The notes beneath the pieces are model-generated. The model ran no database searches. It was not told where the DNA came from and saw nothing but the letters and a program-made list of their open reading frames with translations. From assembly GCA_012845835.1 (NCBI GenBank), contig JABAKD010000003.1, positions 4,143,171 through 4,207,170 on the forward strand: 64,000 nt of DNA, written 5' to 3'. Made by a program: the position numbers and the translations under genes. This DNA comes from Undaria pinnatifida (Eukaryota; Sar; Phaeophyceae; Laminariales; Alariaceae). Each line of letters opens with the position of its first letter. Position 1 is the stretch's first letter. This document shows, in pieces, positions 23,535-32,759 of this stretch.

Positions 23535-23850
23535 GCTTTTTTCTTTCCAGCTCAACTCGTGCGAGAGGTTTTGCCCTCAGCGACCTTCTGAACAAGCCGT
23601 GGTCACAGGTGTCTCCGCTTCTGCCCCCCCGGAACGTGCCTTTATTTTGTCGCGCATAAGGTTGAGCATCCCCGCTTTTCAACGTTTACGCTTGTCGATT
23701 TTCCACGAATTTTGCTAACTCACGCTCTCGCACTTTCCGCTAGTCAATTTTTTGTCAAAGGAAAAATACCGACGAGAACGAGTATGCACTATATAGGGAG
23801 GATTCGAACACGCATCATTGACTTAGCAGGGACAAGGTTCGACTATTAGT
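23535..23850 (-). mobile_element. tRNA-derived SINE, copy 3 (diverged)
   Basis: The B-box-like TGTTCGAATCC lies at 23805-23815 on the minus strand. The body ('gctaactcacgctctcgcactttccgc', 'aagccgtggtcacaggtgtc', 'ctttccagctc') is recognisable but more diverged than the copies at 18035 and 28750. Its 5' end abuts the MITE at 23853. Confidence 0.65.
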
Positions 23851-23852
23851 AC

Positions 23853-24206
23853 CAAACATGTCAAGAGACGTTCAGTCAAGGGAAAACGTCCAGCAGTCAA
23901 GGGTGTCAAATCGATCATTATACCCTAAAACCTAGTAATTTGCCGTCGGTCAAGATAAACTATTGGAAATTGCCGTCGGTCAACGGGTGAATGAAAGTGC
24001 CGTCTCCCGACATCTTCCACACTAAAATCTAGTAGTTTGGCGTTAGTCAAGGTAACTTAGTGGAAAGTTGTCGTCGGTCAAGAGGTAAAAATGCCGTCTC
24101 CCGACATCTTGCACACTAAAACCTAGTAGTTTGGCGTCAGTCAAGGTAACTTAGTGGAAAGTTGCCGTCGGTCAAGGGGTCAAAGTGCCGTCTACTGACA
24201 TCTTCG
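23853..24206. mobile_element. Non-autonomous DNA transposon (8-bp TSD, hAT-like), 354 bp
   Basis: The ends are CAAACATGTC and GACATCTTCG. The flanks ATTAGTAC (23845-23852) and ATTAATAC (24207-24214) match at 7 of 8 positions. The interior consists of tandem ~110-bp units 'gccgtcggtcaaggggtcaa.gtgccgtct.c.gacatctt.cacactaaaacctagtagtttgg', which also occur in the elements at 5848 and 55150. No ORF. Confidence 0.7.
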
Positions 24207-24359
24207 ATTAATACCGTAGTACTACTCCACAGGGACGCCTGCTACGAGGACCGACGATGTGTTTGATTATTGCATTAGACGTCACAAAAATCTTGTCGTG
24301 GTTCGACCTCCCCTGCTGCGCGCCAACTACACACGTCCACCGTGACTACTGGCACAAAG

Positions 24360-24725
24360 TCAAGAGCTTGAAACACGTTCGCCGCCGTGCTGCTGCTGCT
24401 GCGCTGCTGCTGTATACTGATTTCGGCGGCAGCACACATTCCATCTCACACTCACCGGGTACATACAGAAGCGCACAACCGTGCATATACACACGGGAGC
24501 ACTACTGTCTGTGGCTGTCACAAAGGAGAGAGCTAGCTCAAAGCGCTGCTGCTGTTGTACTGTGCTGTGACTGCCTCGAGCAGAGAGCCTGGAGGACCAT
24601 GTGTGATGCTGTAGCACGGCAGCAGAGGGCTAGGTGTGACAGATAGATACATAATAGCAATGCTCGAGAGATCTGCTGCTGCTGCTGCTACTTTTGCTGC
24701 TGCTGGCCGTATGCAGCTGCGGCAT
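24360..24725. repeat. Interrupted (CTG/GCT)n tracts
   Basis: Short GCT/CTG runs lie at 24388-24413, 24542-24553, 24672-24690 and 24697-24705. An open frame of 129 codons (24257-24646) crosses them; it has no recognisable domain and I do not call it a gene. Confidence 0.55.
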
Positions 24726-24729
24726 GCTG

Positions 24730-26625
24730 GCTATATATAGCTGCGTCAGAGCAGACCGCAGAGAGGGTAAACTATTCAACTGATGTACAGCAGGCAGGAG
24801 AGCGGAGCGGATAATAAAACGAGAGGGCGGAGCGGGCTAATGAAAACAAATGAAAAATTGTGGGATTTTCCATGAACGCACTCGGCTCGAGGCGAACGCA
24901 TCTCCTTGAAAGTGTAGCCAGCTCAACGGCTTTGAATGCTCAGAGCACACGCCACCAAGCTCAGCCGGGATCCGGACATGCGTCGTAATTGTACCGCTGT
25001 GGTCGTAACAATAGGCCTTTTACTGTGCATGGAATGGTTGGATACAATTTTTCTGGGAGTTGCACTGTCGCTGTTGGCGTTTATTGTGAGCTGTTGAGAG
25101 ATGGATGGGAACGTCCATATGGGCCGATGGCATGGCACGTCCGCGTGTAATAACGAACCAACTATTGCATTATGGACAAACGCACTCCGAGCCTACGAGG
25201 GGAAGTCCTCGGAGCTGATACCACCGGACCCGCGGTCGCGCCAGTCGGTACATCATGTACCGACGGACGACGGACCCGTTGCTTGCCCCGCAGCTGAAAG
25301 TGCGAGAAAAACAACTCGGCCGTTGAAGAAAACATACCAAAAAAACAAAAAGCGCATTTTTTACGAATACAGGTGTGGAGTTTTTTTTTTCTTCATGATA
25401 GTGTACTCTAGCCCACCGTCATAGTCTACAGGAAAGATACTATATATACATGCCAGGTGTCAGGTATGAAGTGTGGAGTTTATCCATTTTTGCGAAATGA
25501 TCCCGCACTAGTTTCAAGCGGTTCGTCCAAAAAGAAAAAAAAAACGGTGGGGGAGGTTAAGGCTGTACGTGTAATTACGGGTGACACATGTCCGCCGTGC
25601 GTGACTTGTTTTTTTTTCCACAACTGTTATGCGTCCCCTATCCCCGGTAAGGTATGCCTCTCAGAATGCAGTGGAAACCCCGTTTTATTTTTCAGCAGCA
25701 AGCGCAACAGCAGCGCACGTCACATTACGATACGATGACGCCATACTATTAAACTCCACAGCAGCAGTACGTTTACATGCCGAAGGCGTTATCCGCCACA
25801 TGTAGGCGGCGTCATTTTGTTAAACCCGGGGATGCTTAAAAATGTGTTCGTCCCCTGTTTTTGCCGTAACTGCCGTACACAACATCAAAAATTGATTTGG
25901 TTTATAATACACGGAAGTTTCTTCCCTGATTTTCCGTGACCCTCATCACCGAAGTACAGTGGGTTCGGTACAAGTTTACCACCGGCATGCGCAGCCTGAC
26001 ATACCTTGTGTCACAACTTGAATCATTTCTATTTTCTCCGAAGTTGTTTCGTTTTTCACCCCCGAGGTATGTAACCTGTAACCTGTAGCCTGTAACCACA
26101 AGGAAGAAGATTGCATCGCTTCGGACATGCGGAGATGATGTGGAACAATCGTTCGTGTGTTTGTTGTGAAATGTTAACTGTAAATTGTGAAGTACAAGAG
26201 GAGGTCTTGTTCAGTGTCCATTCACAATTTGTGACAAGACGCTGCAGATGAATAGTTCCTGTTCTGGGGTGATCGCCAACACCCGGTATGACACGCAGCA
26301 TGAACTAGTAACACACCCTTCGTAAGGAGTTTCCGATTTTTCAATCTGGTTGTCTCCACGACGGGGAGAAGAGTGCAAACAACGCCGACCGATGCGTCTG
26401 TGGAAAGTTCCCGAGAACGATCTCGAGAAACATCTCGGCGAGGCCTTCCCAAGGCCGCGTTTTTCGTTGTGTGTGCTGTGTGCCTTCCCCCCCCCCTTGG
26501 ATTGGGAGACAACAGGCTCTGATTTTTTTACGGGTGTGTGTTTAATCTCGCGTGTTGTACGGTAAGTGTGGATAGGCTGGGCCATACGCGTAGTTTTTTT
26601 TTCGAGGCGCACTCCTTAAATCCGC
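24730..26625. other. Mostly featureless; one tiny hydrophobic ORF
   Basis: Apart from the small ORF listed separately, no repeat family or gene is supported here. The region contains homopolymer runs (25380-25390, 25605-25620) and open frames on both strands near 26220-26610 of similar length, which suggests chance. Confidence 0.45.
24978..25097 (+). CDS. Candidate 39-aa hydrophobic micro-ORF
   Basis: The ATG-initiated frame starts MRRNCTAVVVTIGLLLCMEW and contains two hydrophobic stretches (about residues 6-18 and 22-37) around a short acidic/tryptophan turn, ending in Ser-Cys. It could be a two-helix microprotein, a leader exon (a GTGAGC donor-like site lies at about 25085) or chance. The length is too small to judge and no paralogue is visible in the window. 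Confidence 0.15.
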   Translation: MRRNCTAVVVTIGLLLCMEWLDTIFLGVALSLLAFIVSC

Positions 26626-26629
26626 CTTG

Positions 26630-26765
26630 ACGCTCTTTTCCTAAAGCAAGGGCCTTATCTCCCTTATCTACTTTGGACCCCCCGCAAGAAAAAGTATCCC
26701 TATACTATATCCAAGTAGTGTGTCCCCCGAAGATGGGTTTCCAGTCGTTAGTGGGTTAAGAGTTG
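26630..26765. mobile_element. Degenerate E-type TTAA mini-MITE region
   Basis: The block 'tccctatactatatccaagta...gtcccccgaagatgggtttccagt' ending in 'gggttaag' is the reverse complement of the E element interior. The left terminus is not clear. Confidence 0.4.
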
Positions 26766-27462
26766 TTTGGAGCCTTAAAACTTGCCTTAAGCCGTTAATT
26801 TCTCCAAACATACCGCCGTTAGACCGGAGACCCCATAAACAACGCTCAATAGGGTAGCGGTTATAGTGATCTCGCGAAGAAGTTTATCTCCCTCTATGGG
26901 CTAAAGGCATCACCCCTGTCCGCTACTTTTAGAAATTCCCGCCTAAAGGCGCATTGGTTGGGCACGATACTTGTCATGAAGGAAAGTGAAGCACATGGTT
27001 CTTCAACAACCACTCAGCTCTATTTCCAAGCAGTTTCCACAAAAAATGTTGGAGCCCGAGCCTTAAAACATGCCTTTTCTCTGATTTCTGGCCGTAATAT
27101 GGGCCTTAGCCATATGCCCTGACGCCACCTGAGGCGTGCCTTCAAGGCTAGGGCCTAGGTGTGGACGTCTGCATGATCACGGTGACGCTGCGATACCAGC
27201 AGAGGACACGCGAACAACAATATATATATATATATATACGATTCCTACCATACAGTAAGTAGTACGCATGATAACGCAATTGCCCTCGAGATATATTTCG
27301 GATCGTATTTACTCCACCGAGGGGGCACGCATATAACGAAACGATTCCTTTGAAAAGGTCTCGTCGGGAGAGCAGTAGTAATAATGGATAGTGCAGCTTC
27401 CGAAGGTAGCTATGTACACACTCTGATTGGCTGAGGGGTAAATTGTAAAAATAGAAGAATGC

Positions 27463-27525
27463 ACTACAGGTGTGAGATCGAAGATTTCGTCGAAACTCAT
27501 CTTTGCAAGCTGTATGTTGAGTATA
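27463..27525 (+). repeat. Dispersed repeat F head, copy 4
   Basis: The hairpin unit 'caggtgtgagatcgaagatttcgtcgaaactcatctttgcaagctg' is nearly identical to 19438-19483 and 44629-44674. Confidence 0.6.
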
Positions 27526-27726
27526 TTGTACATATGCCTGGTACATGTTGCGGGCTCAATCAACCCAGCGTCTTTCCACAAACTAGGCCTCCTGCGTCGG
27601 GATATTTCCATAGACATACGTATGCTACTCTATAACACTAGTATTATTAGTAGTAATATAATAGTAATGTAGTAGTATACTAACAATACGGTAGAGGTAC
27701 ACTGGCTCTTTTTTGTTCTGAGGGTG

Positions 27727-28047
27727 GTGGCTTGAGGAGCTCCATATAATACGAGTACCTCCACCCCAAAACTATTTTTTTTGGAGTAGACTGAAAAAGC
27801 AAACCCGATGAGCAAAACCCATGGCCTCGGGATACAAACGAACTAATTTTGCGAAATCATACGTAGTACGAGCAATTCCGATAATAGTCCGAACAATTCC
27901 GACGATTTGGGGTTTATGTTATAACGCTTATAACGCTTAGTTTGGGTAAGCTATTGGTTAACCCCTTTAGAACCCCAACATCCCTCCCCATACTAAATTC
28001 AAGTAAATTTGTCCCAAAAAAAGGGTTTCCAGTTGCAAAGGCGTTAA
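27727..28047 (+). repeat. Repeat P plus TTAA mini-MITE E (copy 2)
   Basis: Repeat P covers 27727-27830. The E element is complete at 27962-28043 (82 bp), with TTAA at both sides (27958-27961 and 28044-28047). Its ends are CCCCTTTAG and GCAAAGGCG. Confidence 0.7.
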
Positions 28048-28544
28048 CCTGTTGCACGTGGTCAAACGGACTAACACCCCACTAGTACCTTAACAAATGA
28101 CGTCGACGACAGACCATGGGTTTTGGGGGGGGAAAGGACGGCGGTTGCCAAAACAGCACTACTTTGTGGAGTATTCGAGGGAAGGGTCAAAAGTCGATAG
28201 TGCCAACCCGTCGGTGGCCGTGTTAGGCATATGGGTCTGCAATGTCCCCCTCTGGGAACACCAGTCCTCGGCTCTTTTGGCCTGTAGTGTCCCCCTCAGG
28301 AACACCAGGCTTCGGGAGCACGAAGCCCCATCATTCGGAAGACAAAATGACCAAAGTGTGATAACCCTATCGTGGCCTATGTCCAAGTAGACGTATCGCT
28401 CGGCGTTTGCACTGCCTGTAGCCGTTGTCAAGAAGGGATCAGGTTGGAATTTTGTCTCCAAAGGGGATGCTATCGTATATGATGCCTGCAGTGCATTTTT
28501 TTCATTTTTTTTTTCTTCTATTGTGATTCTCGCGTGTTGTGTTC

Positions 28545-28746
28545 AAGGTTCGTGTAGTTGTAAACGGCTATTCGATTTGTTTTCTGCTCGTAGCTCCTTT
28601 TTTTCTCTTCCGGCTCTTGTTTTGTTTTGTTCGTGCCCGGCACGCTGACGCTTCGTTCGCGTTATTTTGGTTAGTTTGCGATTTGTTTTTTGTGTTTCGT
28701 TTTTGTTTCTCTGTTGCGTAGTGGGTGGCCACTGAATTTGCGTTCT

Positions 28747-28750
<4 letters not shown>
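28545..28750 (-). repeat. Dispersed repeat C (reverse), left part, split by a SINE
   Basis: The block 'gttcgtgcccggcacgctgacgcttcgttcgc' and the end 'gtgggtggccactgaatttgcgttctctc' are the reverse complement of repeat C (compare 43865-43975). The remainder of C ('attctctaggatgaagtatcag') resumes at 29073 after the SINE. Confidence 0.5.
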
Positions 28751-28780
<30 letters not shown>

Positions 28781-29072
28781 CACACTTTCACTTTCCAGCT
28801 TCTGGACAAGCCGTGGTCACAGGTGTCATCCCTTCTCCTCCCCGGTTCTTGCCTTCAATTTTTATCGCGCATAGGGTTCAGCAATCCCACTGCTCGTCGA
28901 TTGTTCATCGAATGTTGCTGACTCACGCTCTCGCGCTTTCCGCAAGTCAATTTGTGCACAAGAAAAAGTCCCAACGAATTTATACGAGTATGCACTCGGC
29001 GGGGCTCGAACTCACGAAACTGACCTATACCAGGCTCGAGGATAACCTGATACGCCACCGGGGCGACCGGAT
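28751..29072 (-). mobile_element. tRNA-derived SINE, copy 4 (best preserved), inserted in repeat C
   Basis: The minus strand begins CCGGTCGCCCCGGTGGCGTA, with an A-box-like TGGCGTATCAGG and a B-box-like GAGTTCGAGCC at tRNA-like spacing. After the ~270-bp body it ends in a 29-bp poly-A (T run 28751-28779). Flanks 'ttctctc' and 'attctctagg' give a short target duplication (TTCTCT) inside repeat C. RNA polymerase III would transcribe from the 29072 side. No ORF is present; mobilisation must depend on a LINE in trans. Confidence 0.85.
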
Positions 29073-30740
29073 TCTCTAGGATGAAGTATCAGAGTGCATA
29101 CTGGGTGGTGCAGTGACGTCCTGTAGAAAAACCGACGTAACCTTTTGGGGTTTAGAGATCGAAAGTTCGGCGATAACGGAGATCCTTTGTTAACTGGACG
29201 AAAATCATACACTAAAAAACGAAAGCTCGGCCACCTGTCAGGCGGGCTCTCCTACGCTACGACTGTGTTCGATTGAGGGTCTGTATATACCTGGAAATAC
29301 CAGGCAACAAAATAAACTTGGAGTCAAACGTTATTCAACAAAGGCGGGTGCTTGTTGCCCCTTTTCTTTTTTTGATAGTTCCTCCTGCTAACAGTAGTGG
29401 GTCTCCGTAAAAATAAAACTCACGGCTGACGTCCTTGAAAATTAGTTATAAAATAAAATTGACGATTGCAGCACTCTCCAGGCGAAAGAAAGCCGGGATG
29501 CTAGGCTAGCGGACGACGATTTTACTATTTCAGTTGAAGTCTAACACAAATTACCTGTAGGACGCGCGCATAGCTTGCACTGCCGTGTCCTGCATGCTCG
29601 CACCATGATAAAAGCGCGTTTGCACTTTGTTTTGTTGCTGTACATGGACTCCAAGAAGGTTAACGTGAAGGCAACACACACAGCGCCTTAGCCGGTCGAG
29701 GGACCAACATTGCGGTTGTCGTTGGTTACTCGTACTTGCTCTTCCTGTGGTTGTATATTCCGAGCTCAGCAGTAGTATGTTCCTGGTTCCTGGTTACATG
29801 TCGTATCAGGTACAGCAGTAGTACCTGTATGCCAGGTGCAAGCTCGTTGTTTATGTTCTTACGATACGTTCTAACTTTCAAGCCAAGATGTGTCCCACGT
29901 ACATAAGAGGGCATACGTAAAATATTAAAAATTCTACGTACTTTCCACGTACGTAAGAAAGAGGACGTACATAAGAAGGCGCATGCACGCAATAGGACGT
30001 ACGTTAGGGGCGTACGTAGAGAAACCGCGATTGTATCATAATCTTTTTACTCGTATGAGCAGGTCTAATGGAACATCCAAACAACTCTGGAAGGGTACCT
30101 ACAAACAGCACTACAAGCCTTTGCGATGTTCTCATCCCACGAAATAATGCCAGGTACCAGATAAATTACCAAGCACTCTTTTATATTTTTTCATGTGCCC
30201 CGCATGTTATTTTCAGTTTTTCCGAAACGCTCGGGCCGGAGCTTTAGCCCGGGTTAGGGCTAATAGTTAAAGGGCCTGGGCTCGCGATTTGTAACAAAAC
30301 ACACGCGCCCAGAAAAAAAAAACTTTGAAAAACAGCCTAAAAAAATATCGAAAGTGGGAATATATTTGGTACTTTTATGTGGTACGATTTGTGGGTCAAA
30401 GACCGGTAAAGGAGACTCCTGCCTCCCGAAGTATTCCGAATGCTACGTACTGGATCCCCGGTCATGAGGTGAAACGCAATGTAAATGAAGTACTTCCACA
30501 TGTTACAAGTACCTGGTGGTACTTTTCTGTTCTTTTGTTTTTTGTTCCGTCGTAGTACGCCTTATTTTCTTTGCCTTCGTTCTCCTCCAGCTACGTCCCT
30601 TTCGTCACTGAGATCCGGGGTCATGAAGGGAGCTCCAGCCCCGTACCCACTAGGATGCTCCCCTTCGTTTTTGCCAGGGTTTAGGGTTACCTGGTATTCA
30701 TCAAAGGGTCGTCGTTTTTGCTCAGCTCGTGGGACCTTTC
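29073..30740. other. No gene identified; scattered repeat fragments
   Basis: It holds the end of repeat C (29073-29135), a fragment of repeat Q (29235-29290) and a run of 'acgtacgtaaga' motifs at 29890-30020. Nothing supports a gene. Confidence 0.45.
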
Positions 30741-30895
30741 AGCGTTGATTTCCTTCTGGATCAGCCGTAGTTACACATGACGTCCCTTCTCGCCCCCGGC
30801 ACCGGAGACTGGTGTAAGCCTTTCGAACTTAGCGAGCATAGGGTTCAGCATTTCCATTGCTCGTCGGCTTTCATCTGTCCAACTCGGGCTGACTT
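30740..30895 (-). mobile_element. Diverged SINE fragment
   Basis: 'ccttctggatcagccgtagttacacatgacgtcccttct' and 'agcatagggttcagcatttccattgctcgtcg' are diverged copies of the SINE body. Head and tail are not recognisable. Confidence 0.5.
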
Positions 30896-30999
30896 TTTTT
30901 CAACGTCGGCTGAAAACAACCAAAAAATGTACCTTGTGTTTGTGTGGCTGCTGTCGCTAGGATTTCACGCCGCGGGATGTTAGTATCCGTCGTTAGCTT

Positions 31000-31205
31000 G
31001 TGTGCGTCGGTGCGAGAAATCAAGGAGTCGTAGATCTCGGCCGACGGTCGTACGAGCAGAACGGCTTGGGTGTGTTACTTGGAGAATGTGGGGAATCGTA
31101 GATCTCGGTCGACGGTCGTATAATTGGCTTGTGTGCGTTGGTTGGGAGAATTCGGAGAATCGCAGATCACGGTCAAGGCGTTCGTAGAGTCACGGTCGTA
31201 GAACC
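31000..31205 (+). repeat. Tandem repeat, ~70-bp unit, 2-3 copies
   Basis: The motif 'ggcttgtgtgcgt.ggt..gagaa....ggaatcgtagatctcggtcgacggtcgta' recurs at about 31000, 31070 and 31130 and decays at the end. Confidence 0.65.
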
Positions 31206-31634
31206 ACACCCAGCGTCAGCCAGCTCGAAAGGGACTTCTGTTATTGCCCACGGTGTGAGTACATTGGGCACTCTCATTTTCTCGTAATTGCACCGGCCAG
31301 GATTTGACGCCCGCAGTACCCGCAGGCAGGGCGACGGTAGTCATAGCTCGCTGTGATGGGTTAGAAGAACAAAAAATGTGTATGCGTACTGCAATTTCGA
31401 ATCCCGACGTGGACTGATGACAGGTGGGCACAGCTCTCTCCCACCTGTTCCCTGTTTCTTCTCATCTAAGACACGCCTCCCTAGTCATACCAGTACTTCC
31501 CCCATTAGACTACATTAGACACGGGCTGCGGTAGAGGCGCACTTTTTTTTTTTCTGAGGCTCCCTTGGTAAACAACTTTAGAGCTCCAACCCAAACGCTG
31601 GCCTTGACCAAAATAAAGGTGCACCCCGATTAAC

Positions 31635-31891
31635 CAAAGAGGTCGGTTGACGGTCTCATTTTGTCCCATCAAAGCCTCGTCAGACGTAATATACTGGTTT
31701 TAGTAAAGAGCGGTCTAGTTTTGTCCCGTCATGGTCTCGTTAGACGTAATATACTGGTTTTAGTAAAGAGCGGTCTAGTTTTGCCCCGTCAAGGCCTCGT
31801 TAGACGTAATCTACTAGCTTTACGCGCGATACGAGGCGGTACTTGACGGTTGTCCGTCAACAGTCAAGATTGCCCTCAACCGACATGTTTG
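31635..31891. mobile_element. Non-autonomous DNA transposon (8-bp TSD, hAT-like), 257 bp
   Basis: The ends CAAAGAGGTCGGTTGACGG and CCCTCAACCGACATGTTTG are inverted. The flanks CGATTAAC (31627-31634) and CGATTGAC (31892-31899) form an 8-bp target duplication with one mismatch. The interior holds two exact 60-bp-period copies (31681 and 31741) of a block carrying 'tagacgtaatatactggttt' and 'tagtaaagagcggtctagtt'. No ORF. Confidence 0.75.
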
Positions 31892-31989
31892 CGATTGACA
31901 ATATCGTGGACCTAACATAAACCGTCGTGGGGGGCTTGTGTGTAGTGACCAAAATTTCGACGATTGCGACATTTTCACACGTCAAACAG

Positions 31990-32225
31990 ATGAGCTATCT
32001 CCACTGGATGATCTAGATTTTCAGGGAAGATCTGTATGATCTAGCTCATGTTACCGGGTGGAAACCGTACGATCTGCGTAATCTAGCGCATGTTTCCAGC
32101 GTTGGTTCTGTACTGTACAGATACAGACCCGGCAGAACATCTTGTAACGGCAGACACAGGATCTACTGTACATGATCTAGATGAAGATCGTGATCTGTCC
32201 GAGCTGTGGATATTTTCGAGCGTCT
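31990..32225. repeat. Dispersed GATCT-rich repeat I, copy 2
   Basis: It is collinear with 9690-9910 over about 220 bp, including 'gatgatctagattttcag', 'gatctagc.catgtttcc', 'cttgtaacggcag' and 'gatcgtgatctgtccgag'. Confidence 0.6.
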
Positions 32226-32422
32226 ACCAGTAGCGTGAGCGCGCAGCAGTACGAGTGTGGGGGCCGTGCTGCTCTGCGCCCGTCCCCTAGGAGTTTTTGC
32301 AGTTGTTACATGTATAGGTCGGACACCACCTTTATCGTTGCCAATCTTCAGCGGTGGCCGATGCCGCATTCGTCATGTTTTCGTCTTCATTTTTTCCCTC
32401 TCAAGCCTCAAAAAGGGGTTAA

Positions 32423-32506
32423 CGCCTTTACGACAACTGAAAACCCGTTTTGGGGGACTCTTTACTTGAAATTGGTATCGGAAGTATTTTTGGGGCTTCC
32501 AAGGCG
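32423..32506. mobile_element. TTAA mini-MITE E, 84 bp
   Basis: It is flanked by TTAA on both sides (32419-32422 and 32507-32510), with termini CGCCTTTA and CAAGGCG. It lies 250 bp upstream of the NDUFA8 start codon, so it may sit in that gene's promoter region. Confidence 0.75.
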
Positions 32507-32759
32507 TTAAGAAGTACTCCAAAAATCTTGTTTCGAAACAAGGACGGCATTCCGACCATTCGGGGTTAAGGTGCCCCGTTTTTCAGAGATGTCTCCGACG
32601 AAACGTGCTACCTCCGTCATGGCACGCGTCATTCATTGCCTATGTTGAGGCAATTGTCCTCCTTCCAAGGCTAAATACCGTACCACTTCCCCTTGCCCTT
32701 CCTCCCCGACCTTGGATTACTCCCTCCTCAGGTTAGCGATCAACGTCTGTGGCAGCACC

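Noticed and set aside
31340..31425. Possible tRNA gene (B-box-like 'ttcgaatcccgac')
   Set aside because: The T-stem does not pair and no acceptor stem or cloverleaf can be drawn.
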